NCBI GenBank assembly: GCA_950295325.1
Contig: OX485807.1
Location: 38,904,440-38,968,439 of the forward strand
DNA from: Polytrichum commune
Taxonomy: Eukaryota > Streptophyta > Polytrichopsida > Polytrichales > Polytrichaceae
Direction: 5' to 3'
DNA: 64,000 nt
A program made the translations under genes and the position numbers. The notes beneath the pieces were generated by a model. It made no database searches. It saw nothing but the letters and a program-made list of their open reading frames with translations, and was not told the origin of the DNA. Shown piece after piece: positions 45,600 to 57,690 of this stretch (positions are counted from its first letter, which is position 1; each line of letters begins with the position of its first letter).

Positions 45600-45690
45600 T
45601 TAAACATTCTCATAATCAACGTGTACTTATTATGCAAGATTTTAGGGTGCTAGTTTTGGGTGGGGTGTTGGTTTTAGCATCCTCTTCCTT
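45600..45690 (+). repeat. Dispersed repeat family F, copy 1
   Basis: TGCAAGATTTTAGG, GTGTTGGTTTTAGCA and a CTCATAATCAA stretch recur at 58.57-58.65 kb on the same strand. The TTGGTTTTAG block resembles part of the G-rich tract near 8.65 kb. Confidence 0.5.
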
Positions 45691-45835
45691 GGTCGTATCC
45701 AAAACCAACACACTTGAAAGTCCCTACATGTATGACCTTGGTATACATAGTGTTGGTTTCAAGTTTGGTCTTGGTTTTGTGCATCCACTGACATAGAGGG
45801 AGGGAACACTCTTTGGTTTCCTATGTGACCAAAGC

Positions 45836-45893
45836 TTGAGGCGAACACCACATTGAGGCGAACACCACATTGAGGCGAACACCACATTGAGGC
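45836..45893. repeat. Minisatellite, 17-bp unit
   Basis: TTGAGGCGAACACCACA is repeated three times without change, followed by a partial fourth unit ending in TTGAGGCGAGAG. The lack of differences suggests a recent or still active expansion. Confidence 0.9.
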
Positions 45894-46984
45894 GAGAGAA
45901 GCTAGTGTTTGCCATGTTCTAGTTATGTTATTGGTTGGATTCTCCAGCTAGAAGATCTCAACCGACTGGCAGTTGGGTTACTAGTTGCCAGTTTGAAGAG
46001 CTTGAAATACTTATATCTATTAGATCCTCATAGCAAATATGTCCTAGGTTTACATATAAACCTAAGTCTATCTCCAATGGGTGAAGTGCCTCACATTCGT
46101 GCCAACTCCCGGTTGGTGTCATCTCTCTCATTGAGCATGTCCACGTGTGAGCAAAAATATTGTTGGAAAGAGCTCTTATATAGTCTCAAACACAAAATGA
46201 ACAGTTGATCCCTCCATTGCATATAGCCTAGCCATTCGCAATTCACCCATAACCCACCTTAGAGCAAGCTAGCACAGTCATCACTCCATAACATTACTCA
46301 TCCTATATGTTGGGCACCCTTTTTCTAGTAGGGGAGGCCAAGTGTATCAAGGCCAACGATATTCCTAACTTGAGGATTCCGGGTATAGGCTAACCGACTG
46401 CACCGATGATGGTGGTCATTTACTCAAATACAAACCCAAGCAACATCGGCCTAGTAGCAACACACATGTGTTTTCATTTTAATTATCAAGGCAATTTGGC
46501 AGCTAAACTGGGGTTTGACTCAGCTGTCAGTTCACTCTTGTAGAGTAAACAATTTTTAGGTTGAATATTGTTCATTTTACAAGGTGGCTGAGTATAAATG
46601 GAGGATAATACTTCTAAAATTCCTGGCATTGGGGTTCAATACCCAAGTGTTGATTAATGTTAAGTTGAACATGCATATTTCATATGCCATTGTGGCAATA
46701 AACTCAAGTGGACATTCGCTCTAAGTCCACGGTGAGGACTTGGCCCAAGAGTACGACCTCCATTTTGAACTCCCAAAGTTCTTCGCAATGTAAAAAACTC
46801 CTCATAACAAACTCAATGTGGATGTTGTGCAATCTTTATATCATTAAGGCACTGATACCAGACAATTCTTCCCCTATATGTCTAAAGTCAAAAAGTTGTT
46901 GTGAGCATTTTTCAAAGACCTCTTTCTCGAGCTCAAATGGTTTTTTTCTCTCTGAAGGTAGACGTGCCTAATTCCAACATAGCA
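45894..46984. other. Intergenic, nothing recognised
   Basis: AT-rich DNA with no gene, RNA or repeat boundary recognised. The plus frames at about 45909-46208 and 46708-46971 have no motif. Confidence 0.4.
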
Positions 46985-47130
46985 ATAATATGGACACATG
47001 TATTTGAGCCATATGTGGTTAGGTGTAAAAATAAGTACGGATAGGAAAACACATGTATTCAAAAGATATTGCACTGCGTGCTCAAAATGAATTAGCCATT
47101 CTATGTTCAATAGTCAGCATGATTGGATTG
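46985..47130 (+). repeat. Dispersed repeat family D, copy 3 (short)
   Basis: Contains ATATGTGGTTAGGTGTAAAA, ACATGTATTCAAAAGATATT and CCATTCTATGTTCAATAGTC, aligning with the front part of the other family D copies on the same strand. Confidence 0.5.
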
Positions 47131-49743
47131 ACGTAGGGATCAAAATTAATATGTCACCTCTAGAATAGTAAATAATTGCAATGTGCACAAAAACCCTCCC
47201 ACATATAAAAATTCATTAACATTAGGGTATGGGGAAAGAAAAACATCAAAAATTCAATTACCCCACCCAATCAAAAACCCTTGTGTTGCACGTGGTATTG
47301 CAAAATAACAAAGAGTGTCCCCTTGAGAGAGAATCATATTGGCTTGCTTAGTTATGTCATGTCATGTACACACGAAGCTTGAATCGTATCAATTTGTAAA
47401 AACATAATATATTTATACAATATTGTCAGATAAACATTATATAGTTACATTCATAGTTATCAGAAGTCAATAAAAAAATAAGTTTGAAATAAGAAACCCA
47501 AATTCAACAAAACCAACACAGTAATGGAGAAGACTGTAAATGTAAGGAATACCTAAAGGGCAGCGAATGGCATACCAAACCATGTATATGAGCATATCCC
47601 TAAAGTATCGAACTAAAGAGCAAGAGGGTTCGTATATTGCATTCAACAACATGGTAGAGTGACATCGATGTAAGGCCCACTAGACTAAGCACATTTGGTA
47701 GGCTTGTGAGTAGCTGGTAGGGTAGGGTTCCGGGTTTAAGGCATGCTCTCTCGGCTAAGAATAGTCACAAAGAGTGCTAGGACATTTTAGTTGCCTAAAA
47801 TAGATTAATTCCTAGTTGACAACTCACTTTCTTTTAACACTTGATAGGGTACTCGATTGATCAAGTGTCAACTCAAACTAGGGCTTCCAACCCCTCTTCC
47901 TCCCGTCCTAGGCACTTTACAATTAACTATAATGTGTTGTAATCATTGTACATTTACAATCCTCAAATGTATGACAACAATATATAGTCATGATTTTAGG
48001 TTCAATGTTGGTTTTGGGTATAATATCTTTTAACATAAGATGAATGGTTTAATGTCAACTCTTCCGTCATAAATTTTCTAGAGTGGTTTATAATAAATGA
48101 TCATCAAATCCGCCTTTCAATCTAGTAGTAGGATGATTGCACAAGGCCAACCGATTTCAAGTCTTTTACGAAACCCACCATTGGACCGGTGAAGGATGTG
48201 GTCGGCTCCTTATCGAAAGGAAGGCATGCTTTTGTTTCCATGTTACTTTTAGTTCCTTTCAGTTGCTTGCCGGACGAGTCATTAAAGTAAGAAGGTGAAA
48301 CTAATTAACACATCCTTTATGATATGCTTCCGAAAATGACTCAGAAAGTGGATTATGTACAAGGTGGATGATAGTTTGGAAATGGATGAAGGACGGATGA
48401 GCACTGACGAGCCAATGAATAGAGATTTGGAAGGGAGATTTTGGAGTGACATACTTACAAAAGCACGGGTTTACGTACGTTGGGGTCCAAGACCAAACAA
48501 ATTCTAAAATCAAGCAATCCTATTTGGTTTAAAGTAAAACAATTGAATCCAAGGAGTTTATGTTGCCCACCCTTGATATGTGTTAAAATCGCATATGTGT
48601 TAAGGAATATTGCGCTCCCCAAAAATAATCCAATAAATACATTAGTTAGCATTCATTGTTGATTGTTAGGAGAAATTTTATAACTTATGATGTCCTCGTC
48701 AATGAGTTCACCTCAATAAGTGTTAATCTGGATGAAAGTGAGGCTATAAAAATTTATAGCTTGGATGAAACCAACAATAACCCTAACTCTAAACCCTACC
48801 ACCACATTGAAACAACTAGCATCTACTAAGAGTGAAATTGGACCCACTATGAATGCACATGTGTTCATCGATTATGAATTAGAATTTGATCTTAAAAAAA
48901 CCTACACACCTATTGAGGAGGAAATTATAGGCATGCTTGATGAAAGAGATGATATACTTGATAATGAGCCCATTAAAGAAGTTAGCAATGTGCAAATTGG
49001 TGATGTGGTAGATAGAGTAGGATTGAAGGATGTTGAAAGTGCACTACTTTAAATATAATATTTAGTGTTTGCTTATATTTAATGTTGTTACCACCCTACC
49101 TTATTCAACACTAATTTTTGGAACAAAGACCTACTGATGTTACACCTAGCATTCAAGCACCTTAAAAGGAAATAAAATCTTGGCATGCACAAAAATCTCA
49201 TCAAACTACTTTCAAATTTTTTTTTTCTTCCATTACACTTAGATGTACGATGACAATTATATCTTGTGTATTTTCATCCTTTATTTATACAAGTGTTATT
49301 GTTTTTAATTCCATAATCACATAAGTGTTGTTCATGTGAGTGTTAAAAATTGTCTATACTACCCATGATGAGTGCTAAAGTGTAAACACCAAGTAATTTC
49401 CCCAATGTTACATATCTAGCTGCAAGTAGGTCCATGTTTCATTGTCTATGTGGGGGTTACATGAATATGTGTGGTTATTGGGGATTGTCATTTAGGGTTA
49501 CATGGTGCTCAAATGGTGCTATAACTAAGGGAAAAAAATCCCCTTGTCAACACAGTATTCAACATATTCTCTTTATTTGTACCCCATTTGTAAATAATCA
49601 CATCACTGCATAAGTCCAGATGTTCATCCCCATTACATACATGTTTTAGTAGATGAGAAGTCACAAATGTTATGGACACGTGGCAATTTTTGATAGGTAA
49701 GAAATGAGTGGATAATTGGGCAGGAACATCTCCTTCACTAAGA
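47131..49743. other. Intergenic, no gene recognised
   Basis: AT-rich. An acidic 95-codon plus frame at 48765-49052 (with KKTYTPIEEEIIGMLDERDD) is not recognised and ends just before a family-A/B-like TTTAAATATAATATTTAGTG motif. It may be a transposon relic. Nothing else is seen. Confidence 0.4.
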
Positions 49744-49976
49744 CTACACTAAATATTATATATAGTGTCACTTACTATTTGGAAATTTCGCAATGCTATA
49801 ACTATTTATTCTATATCTTGATTTTTGCAAACAGAGGTCTAATCAGTTCTTTGGACAATATAGAACATTCACATTTTGATTTGGTAAAATAATTATTTTA
49901 ATAATGATAATAATAGATATAGTAGTAGTGTGTAACTCCATATAGTTAGTGACACTACATACAATGTTTGGTGTAG
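49744..49976. mobile_element. MITE family A, full-length copy
   Basis: About 233 bp. The left end has ACACTAAATATTATATATAG, GTGTCACTTACTATTTGGAA and TTCGCAATGCTATAAC. The right end reads GTAACTCCATATAGTTAGTG, ACACTACATACAATG and GTGTAG, the inverse pattern. Interior AT-rich, non-coding. Confidence 0.8.
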
Positions 49977-51023
49977 TAGGTTTCCCCTTATATTATATGA
50001 GCCAAGATATGTAACAAAGGAGTGGTAAACCAACTCTGACCAGTTATGGCAAGAGGCATAGCCTAACTAGAGAAGAGAGGAGCATCAATGCCACGTTCTT
50101 TAGGTTACCTCCGTGTCCCGAATGCAAACCTCTTATGTACCATTGTTATGATGATGCATCATTGTCCCAATCATGTTTCAACAATGTAGTACCCACGGTC
50201 CAAAAGTGCTCATTTTGTCAACCTCCTCCACAATGTTCATACATATCTCAACACAATGTTATAACTAGGTTCAACTGTAGGCTACAACCAAAATAATAGG
50301 CTTTGAGTGAACATGTTGTGAATCTAATTTATGTGGCTTAAGCCTCAATGGACCAGAAACCTTGAACCACCCAAGATGGAACCACAACATTATTAACCCT
50401 TGCAAATATGTTTCATTCAAATTTAGACTTAACATCACATGCTTAGCTCTTTAAACATGTCATTATTTACACACAAGCCTAAGTCTCTCTCTCTCTCTCA
50501 TGCAAAAACCATGTTGTTCTTTATAAAAATACACATAGGCATATAGTCAAGCATATATGCCAAGATATTGTGGCATATATAGGGCACCGTATACATACTA
50601 TTGGGATTGCAAATGGACATGGCAACACATGCCCTCCACCCCCCAAAAAAAAGCTAAATATATAACATTAAATTGATTAAGTAAATTCAAATGTTTGTGC
50701 TTGAATGCACAAGGTACTAGTCAATTGTGAGATGCACGGGACGAGCTTGTGTGTGGTGTACACCCACACTAAGGGATTGTGTGCATGCACAAGAACAATG
50801 GTAGATAAGGTAGTTGAAGTGGGTCTCTCGTCCTTGAATAGTGGTAGATTGATGTATGTTTTCAATTGTTGTGTGTTTTTTGAACTTTGAGTAATTGTGA
50901 CATCAATGAAACCTTAGCATGTATATATGTTGACCTCAACATGTTTGAGGTTTGGTTGATATGGGTACATATGAGGCAACGCCTTTGAATCATGAAACCC
51001 CAAAGGACAAAGTACTTCAACTA
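49977..51023. other. Intergenic, nothing recognised
   Basis: No gene, RNA or repeat boundary recognised. A short CT run lies near 50483-50500. Confidence 0.4.
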
Positions 51024-51511
51024 CAGTCCACCCTCTATAAATGTTAGGCTCTGGAGTAAAATTTTCCTTACATTTATAGTGAGTTAACATTGTAACAGTT
51101 ATAAAGGGAGCTTTTTGAATGCTTAACAAATATAAATTAATTACAATTATGGAGGGAGAGTTTTGCAAAATTATCATATATAAAATATGTGTATCAAATC
51201 AATCCTTTATTTTTATGAAACAAAATAAGAATCAATATAGTCCAGATGAATAATTTGATCACAAAAGTCAAATTTGGTGGCTTTTGCCACTTTGAAAGGT
51301 TGTGAGTCAATGTAATGGATGTCATCACACAATATTGGATGTATTTCGTAGGTTAACATTAATAAGTGACAAATTAACAAAGAGGGGAGTAAATTATTGT
51401 TAACATTTAACATAGTTAACATTCTAGTTAGCAATATGAGGGGAGTACGATTTTGTTAACAAATATAATGAGTTAACGTTTATAAGTGTAACATATATCG
51501 AGGGTGGACTG
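51024..51511. mobile_element. pogo/Lemi1-like MITE (Tc1/mariner)
   Basis: 488 bp flanked by TA on both sides (51022-51023 and 51512-51513). The left end CAGTCCACCCTCTATAAATG and the right end, inverted, CAGTCCACCCTCGATATATG match. The CAGT...CCTCTATAAAT pattern with a TA duplication is characteristic of plant pogo/Lemi1-type elements. Interior has GTTAAC-rich sequence and no transposase frame. Confidence 0.8.
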
Positions 51512-52072
51512 TATGTCTTATATCCTCGCATTGATGCAAGACTATATGTTTTTATAATTTGGGAACTTCTATGTGATGTGGTAAAGATGGTTGCATTTCC
51601 ATATCTAATTCTTTGCAAAACATGACAAGACATTGCATTTGAATATCAAGTCAACCTCGAACAAGTATATTCAAGTCAATAAAGACTTAACAAACTAAAT
51701 AAACATAGATAAATGAGTGTATACTTGACACTAATGTGAATGGGAGCCCTTTTTTCCTTGCCATGCTCATGTCTTACCAAGCATAAACAATGAATTTTAC
51801 TAAGGCCATCTCTCTCTCTCTCTCTCTCTCATGCACATACTTGAAAAACTTTGAATAACATTGTATAAGTTCCCCAACTCCATAGGCTTAAGGTGCAAGC
51901 GCCCAATTCCGACACCTCCTTTTCTCCCAAAGTAGGCAACTACATATTTCAATATGAACACCAATTGCAATATTCTAAGGACTAAATACACAACTTATTG
52001 GTTGAAGAAGATATAATGTCAATAGTCAACATTGTCCACTTCAAGGGGGGGGGGGGGGGGAGGGGGGTGATA
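51512..52072. other. Intergenic; CT repeat and G tract
   Basis: A CT dinucleotide run lies at about 51811-51829 and a run of about 16 G at 52044-52060. No gene recognised. Confidence 0.5.
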
Positions 52073-52474
52073 GCCTTGCCACACTGGGGTCGGCTGAGCC
52101 AGCTAGTCCATGGCCCCTACCATGGAGGCATTTGGCTAGGCTGGCTTGGTGTGGTGCGGCACCAGCCACTGCTCCAACGAATGCCTAGATGGGACAGTGG
52201 TTGGGAGTTGGTTGCCTACCTGTTTTTTTTTAAAAACACTTACTATCAAACCTAATCTTCATATATCTCCATATTATGTTTATTAATGGCCAGACCGAAG
52301 CCAACGGGCAGGTGCTCCGGCTGGCTAGCTGCAAGGGGGTGCCTTGCAGCCATCCAACCGGAGCACTCGTGGGACTTTATCTCGAACCCCTTGGTTGGCC
52401 GCCGCATGTTGTGGGGGCCTCCAAGTTGGGCAAATTGGCAAGTTGGGACACTTGTCCCCCCGGTGTGGCAAGGC
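52073..52474. mobile_element. TIR element with strong internal hairpin
   Basis: The outer ends GCCTTGCCACACTGGGG and, inverted, GCCTTGCCACACCGGGG match over 17 bp with one difference. At 52313-52365, TGCTCCGGCTGG...TGCAAGG faces CCTTGCAGCC...CCGGAGCA and would form a GC-rich stem of about 24 bp. Element is much richer in G and C than its flanks. No coding capacity. Superfamily not assigned. Confidence 0.6.
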
Positions 52475-53240
52475 AATGAGGGGTGGGGGGAAATAGGAAG
52501 ACCATGTGACTAGGAAATAACAAATAAAGATTTGTGACTTTGAAATATCATATAAAAGTTGGCTATCCTCTGATCCATGTGACCTTAATGTTGTTATATT
52601 GACAACACAATCGCTTATCCAAATTGAATATTAGAAGAAGAAAAAAATGTATGAGTTAGGCACAAGTCCATAGTGCTCAAAGTGTCCGTGATAGGCACTT
52701 GTACATGAAGCCGACACCGAAACCTTTACCGCCCGAGTTCACGTACCACCAGTTCTTGTGCTTCGACGCAGCTGGTGAGACTCCATATTTGGACATGGAG
52801 TGTGCGTACTTGTCACTCCTTGAGAGCCTACTAGCTTGAAGGTGGAGTGGGTAGAGAGGAGTCGGTCTATCTTAATAAAGAATTTTTGGGAAACGGCGCA
52901 AGTTGACTACATTCAATACCAACTCCATCCACATCCGAAAGAAAAATCCACATGCTCAATGATAATTTGCAATTACTTCTCCTGGAAAAATGGTTGGAAG
53001 ATGTTGACCAATTAATGTGACCATATAACTCATGATCATGAGGAGCTCACATTAATTAAGGCTTTTGATCATCGACTCCCCAATGTCATTGTTATATTCA
53101 ATGGACACGTCAAGCAATCATCATACGTTTCTATTTACAAACCGTGCATCCTCACTTTCAACCCTAGCTTCTTTTCGTTACATAAATTTCCACAACGATG
53201 TGGGTTCCAACATGAGTATTTACGGACCTTGCCGAGCTAC
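52475..53240. other. Intergenic, nothing recognised
   Basis: No gene, RNA or repeat boundary recognised. Confidence 0.4.
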
Positions 53241-53446
53241 CTACACCGTTTGTTCTCAATTAGTGTGTGTTACTAAGTCAGAGTTACGTAGAGCTATTTG
53301 TAACAAGCAAAGTCATTTGTGTTCTGTAATGTTATGAACCACCTATTCACCTTTCATTAGTAAAAATTGAACTCATGAGTAAGACGTTACTGCATTGCGT
53401 AATTCTGAATATTAAGACAAATTACACTATTTTGTCTAACTAGTGT
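53241..53446. mobile_element. MITE family A, first of an abutting pair
   Basis: The left end CTACACCGTTTGTTCTCAAT, AGTGTGTGTTACTAAG and GAGTTACGTAGAGCTAT, and the right end GCATTGCGTAATTCTGAATA, follow the family A pattern. Its right terminal palindrome (about 53424-53446) is the same sequence that serves as left terminus of the next element. Confidence 0.65.
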
Positions 53447-53634
53447 GGGTTACTCATTTGGAGTTACCCATTGCTATAACATTTCAATGAGAGTATCATT
53501 TTTTTTACCTAAATAACATAAGTAATTAGTGTGCACAACGAAGAATATCATATGATATAACTTAGTTGATAAAAGTAGTTAAAGCGACACGTAGCTCTGA
53601 ATGGTAGCCCACACTAATTAGATAATGTAGTGTA
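53423..53634. mobile_element. MITE family A, second of an abutting pair
   Basis: Left end ACACTATTTTGTCTAACTAG then TGTGGGTTACTCATTTGG and CCATTGCTATAAC; right end, inverted, ACACTACATTATCTAATTAG then TGTGGGCTACCATTC. About 212 bp, non-coding, sharing one terminus with its neighbour. Confidence 0.7.
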
Positions 53635-53814
53635 ATTGGGATCATCAGTGTAGTAACTTATATAGGTGCCACTTGATTCCTTGGCTATCATTTGCAATTG
53701 TTTGTTTTTACGGAGGACATCAACTTTCCGGTACCTACTACCTTCCATGTGTAGATGTTGATGGATCTTATGAACACAAGATGATGCATTAGAATGTTGC
53801 TCATTGCATACGTA

Positions 53815-54010
53815 ATGCATGTGGCTCTATTGTGGACACTTTTAGGTTCCAACTTCACATATAATTTTGGTTGTTGGATCGATTTGGAATGCAGTTTATC
53901 ACATTAGTTATTGAGAATTACAAAGATTTTCATTTCAATGTTCATAATCGAAGTTGAGATGCAACAATTATGAGAGATTGAAGTGAACAATTGTTTATTT
54001 GTTATTTGTT
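53815..54010 (+). repeat. Dispersed repeat family E, copy 3 (partial)
   Basis: CTATTGTGGACACTTTTAGG, AGAATTACAAAGATTTTCAT and TCATAATCGAAGTTGAGATG match the front part of the copy in intron 4 of the Nudix gene. Confidence 0.5.
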
Positions 54011-54402
54011 ATTTTTATTTTTAATGATTGAATAGGCCTTCAATAACAATATTCATCAAGCCTTTCATGTTTGTGTGTGCCTCGATGAGAACCTGGAGGG
54101 ATTTGTGCTCACAACAAAGTTGCACAATGTGAGATTGTTTTACATCTCAATTTGAATTTGAGAACCAACTCGATTGTGACCATACATAGAAAGAGAACAA
54201 ATTCATTAAGTTAGATAAAGAGATAGCCCACATGTGGTTGGTGTGAATGAGAAACACTTCATCCTTGATCATTGACTTAGATTACTAAGTTGTGGAACAA
54301 ATGGTATTGCCTATGTGGAGATCGTATCTTGGGATGAAGTTAAATAATGCTATGTCTCACAAAGTCCAATCTCATTATAACATATGTTTCTTGACTACCA
54401 AT

Positions 54403-54439
<37 letters not shown>

Positions 54440-55884
54440 GGCCTTAAAATGGGTTTACACTATGGTCAAAGACCAAAGAAATTCCAAACTTGAGTGGTCC
54501 CAAAGTTGAGAGCAAAATTTTGAATAAAATTTTTTGACACTAGAGTTTGGGTCTAAGGTATGAAAAATGAAATGAAACTAATGGGACATCATTATCTTGC
54601 CATATCTCGCCGCTCCCCACTCAAGAAAATACTCCTAGTTTGAGAAACCAATCTTAGAACACGGAGCGATTCTTTGATTTCAAAAGTAAAGTCCAGTAAG
54701 GGGTGTTTTAATTGAAGCCCAATTTTTCTTCACCCCATACCCTAATAATGTAAACGCACCCTTTTAGATGAGGACTAGGGTTGAGTTTTGGATTGACTTT
54801 GTGACTCATCCCACATGGCAACGTATATAAGAAACACACGCTGTATTGACATTGAAGGAACGTTATTGTCCAGGTCTGAGCCAACACCGTCAAAGGCCAA
54901 ATAAATCTTGCCCTGACCTCTTGGCCCGAGTAAAAGAATCCGGGAGGCAAAATCCTCACAGTCCCCATGTTGAAGAGATGTTGCAATTTTACAGGAAACG
55001 TCCGGGCTACAACAAATTCAAATATGATCATCACTGATATCATATGGATTGATGTGGATTGCATTATTTTTATTGTACATATGAGCTACATTGCTACCAA
55101 CAAAGTATACACACTAGATAGGATTGATGCGGAAGAGCTAGACAAAGTTTGTGATTGAGACAAATGTATAGGGTTTATGTACGAGGTTTATATATGGAGC
55201 GGGTCTTGTGTTTTTAGCCAAAAATCATTTAATTCTTTTTGTGAATACACATGTCCTTTGTAATGCATATGGAGTATGGTATTTTGGTTGTTGATATGGT
55301 TGTATATGATATGCAAGTGTGATATGGTTGTGTTTTCTTCGAAGTCCCTCTAAAGTTCATGACATTAGGAACTATGTTTGCAATGGTATGTATGGACATG
55401 AACTATTTTTGATTACTTGTAAGGAATATAGACTACAACAATTTGCATTGGCATGGGAAATATAAGTGATGGTAGGGTGCACACAAATAGATTGTTTTAG
55501 AATATTAAGTGATTATAAAGAACCTTTAATTCATGCCTTGGAAATCAATAGCCCCTAAAAAATACCCTCCGCCATATGTGGTGCACAAAAATCCTACAAA
55601 GTGAGCCACCTATGGATGCATGATTGGCTTGCAAGTGTTGTACTCATACCAAAGGTTAGTACCCCAATTTAGTGGGACTTTGAAATCTAGTTGGGAGAGT
55701 TAATCACAAACCCTACAAAGGACACGTTTTTACTATCCCCCTCCCCCTTAACCTCAACACCTCTAGTGGGGCCCTATTCAAGGAGCAAAGACATCTAACC
55801 ATGCCCCCACTTGGGCCTTTTTGGTTGAAGTTAAGGTAGACGTGCCTATTTTGGGTTAACGATCTTGATCGGAGCCCTATCTTT
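54011..55884. other. Intergenic; CT microsatellite and an unassigned frame
   Basis: A CT run of about 13 units lies at 54411-54437. At 54846-55037 a plus frame without an ATG encodes ERYCPGLSQHRQRPNKSCPD and MLQFYRKRPGYNKFKYDHH. It looks protein-like but is not recognised; it could be an exon fragment. Confidence 0.35.
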
Positions 55885-56165
55885 AAGTGGTGTATAGTTA
55901 GACGTGACTCCAAGAACAAATACTAAAAAGATATATGTTCAAAAAAGATTGGACTAAGTGTTCAACATATTCTTCCAATTCTAGGCTTAACAATCAACAT
56001 AATCGAGGAAACCTATATGATCATTCTAATGAACATGAAAATCTTCACTTTCATGATGAATAAGAAGTTCACATGCGCTCCAAAAATCATGAGGAAAGTG
56101 GCTACAGCCTTGGTGTGGATTTGCTCGCCATCATACTCATCACGTGTTCTACATATCCTAGGAGT
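55885..56165 (+). repeat. Dispersed repeat family D, copy 4
   Basis: GTGACTCCAAGAACAAATAC, AAAAGATATATGTTCAAAAA, GATCATTCTAATGAACATGA and TTTGCTCGCCATCATACTCA follow the order seen at 23.9 kb. Confidence 0.65.
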
Positions 56166-56406
56166 CACGGGCTAGTTTGAAAAGGTAAGGATTTCAGACC
56201 CACCTACTTTGGGGACTCCATTTGCAAAGACACATTGAAGAGCAAGTAGGGCCCAGTCGCGTGCCAGATCAGCCTCCTGAGCGACACTTTCCAGGTGGCA
56301 CAGACACGTAGCACGCTGACGTGGCATGTGCCCTGCTGCATTATTGGCAAGCCAGTGCCGTGTACATATATATCTCTCTCTTATAACTTGCAATGGTGAG
56401 TCGGAA
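56166..56406. other. Intergenic gap before Tourist-like MITE
   Basis: A 240-bp, somewhat GC-richer stretch. Nothing recognised. Confidence 0.4.
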
Positions 56407-56882
56407 GGCCACTTCACACACGAGACTGAGAGCCCGTGACCATTACACTTCAAGCACTCTCGTTGGTGGAAAAGGCAGAGCCGGTCCAGGTTCGCTTCAC
56501 ACTACGCTTGAGGGACCAACGGAGTATGTGAATGTAAGATGGATGTCAAGTCTACATGGATTCTTACATGGCATCGAATGGATCATGTTTCATGGTCACT
56601 TGGACTATTTTCAAAAACCACCTCTTGAAGGTCAGCCTAACACAAAACCGGGAGACCACGGCACTCCGTATGCTCACAACTGTTGATTTGTTCTATTTCA
56701 TCATGCATGAGGACCCACATGAATAAAAATTCATTGAAATAACATTTGGTTGAGGACCTGACCACATATGACTTCACACTACACTTGAGGGTCCGTGACC
56801 ACACTCCATGATTTTGGAGGTGTTTTGCAACGGCCATTGGGCACTTTCTCTTGGGCTCTTAGCTCGTTGTGTGAAGTGGCCC
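56407..56882. mobile_element. Tourist-like MITE, second family, copy 1
   Basis: About 476 bp, closely matching the element at 60.54-61.02 kb along its length (for example CTTGAGGGACCAACGGAGTA, GGTCACTTGGACTATTT, AATTCATTGAAATA). Ends GGCCACTTCACACAC and, inverted, GGGCCACTTCACACAA. Right flank TAA (56883-56885); the left flank reads GAA, so the TAA duplication has decayed on that side. Confidence 0.8.
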
Positions 56883-57204
56883 TAACTTGTTACCATGTAG
56901 TTCACCTGATCACCATGATAAGTCGAGGTGCAGGCCTGGGATCGATGAGGGTCTAATAACATGAATAGGTCCTACTAACATAGCCTTCGAGCCCCAAACC
57001 CTAACACCTATGTTATGTGGGAAGGCAATTTTTGGGCCAAAGCTGACAAGGGGTGGTGGCTGAAGTGGCACACTTTGGAGTCATGTCACCTGCCACCACC
57101 TCCATATAAGCTTATATGATATTGCGGGCCTTGGGCCGATCGACTTGGCTGTGAGTACAAAAGTTGGACCATATAATTGAATCAATAATATGTACCATGG
57201 AAGC
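56883..57204. other. Intergenic gap
   Basis: Nothing recognised in about 320 bp between two transposable elements. Confidence 0.4.
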
Positions 57205-57420
57205 CTACACTGGTTACCTAATTGTGTGTTGCTATTCGGAGCTATGCAGTGCAATAATGTCTTACTCAAGAGTTCGATGTTTTACTAACGAAAAGCTTCA
57301 TAAGCCATTTGGACATTACAAAAAAGTTAGATGTCTTTGCTTGGTTAAAATACTACATTCTCATTGAATAGTTGTAGCACTTCGAATACTAACACGCACT
57401 CATTGAGATGATTAGTGTAT
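57205..57420. mobile_element. MITE family A, diverged copy
   Basis: Left end CTACACTGGTTACCTAATTG then TGTGTTGCTATTCGGAGCTA; right end, inverted, ACACTAATCATCTCAATGAG then TGCGTGTTAGTATTCGAAG. The spacing is the same as in other family A members. Confidence 0.6.
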
Positions 57421-57505
57421 TACATTGTTCCTGTAATTGAGGGTATGTTTACACTAAAGGCGATTAAGTCACAACTCTTGAATGATCATGGTATGCCACT
57501 TTTTT

Positions 57506-57690
57506 CTTTTCTTTTTGAGACAGAAGGCCGACATGCCAACGCCAAAGCACAAGAGGCATTTGACCACATGGCAAGCTTTCCGTCAAGTAGAGAGGAGATT
57601 TCACAGCCAGGATTCGAACTGCCAACCTCTTCCTTGAGATTTGGGTATCTCTCCACCATCATCCGGTAGTTTAAGGTCATCTCGGACCAT
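57506..57690 (-). mobile_element. tRNA-derived SINE with tail and target duplication
   Basis: On the minus strand the element starts ATGGTCCGAGATGACC (A-box-like), has the B box GGCAGTTCGAATCCTGG (57619-57610 at its core), a body, and ends in an A-rich tail AAAAAGAAAAG. It is flanked by GTATGCCACTTTTT at 57492-57505 and 57691-57704, a 14-bp target-site duplication. This is the full structure of a Pol III-transcribed SINE. It depends on a LINE enzyme from elsewhere. A plus-strand open frame crossing it is incidental. Confidence 0.8.

Noticed and set aside
48765-49052. Acidic 95-codon plus frame
   Set aside because: It looks somewhat protein-like but no domain is recognised, no splice partners were found, and a transposon-like motif follows directly; kept only as a note in the intergenic entry.
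57415-57669. 84-codon plus frame with protein-like end
   Set aside because: It is mostly the antisense of a SINE with its own target duplication, so the frame is incidental.
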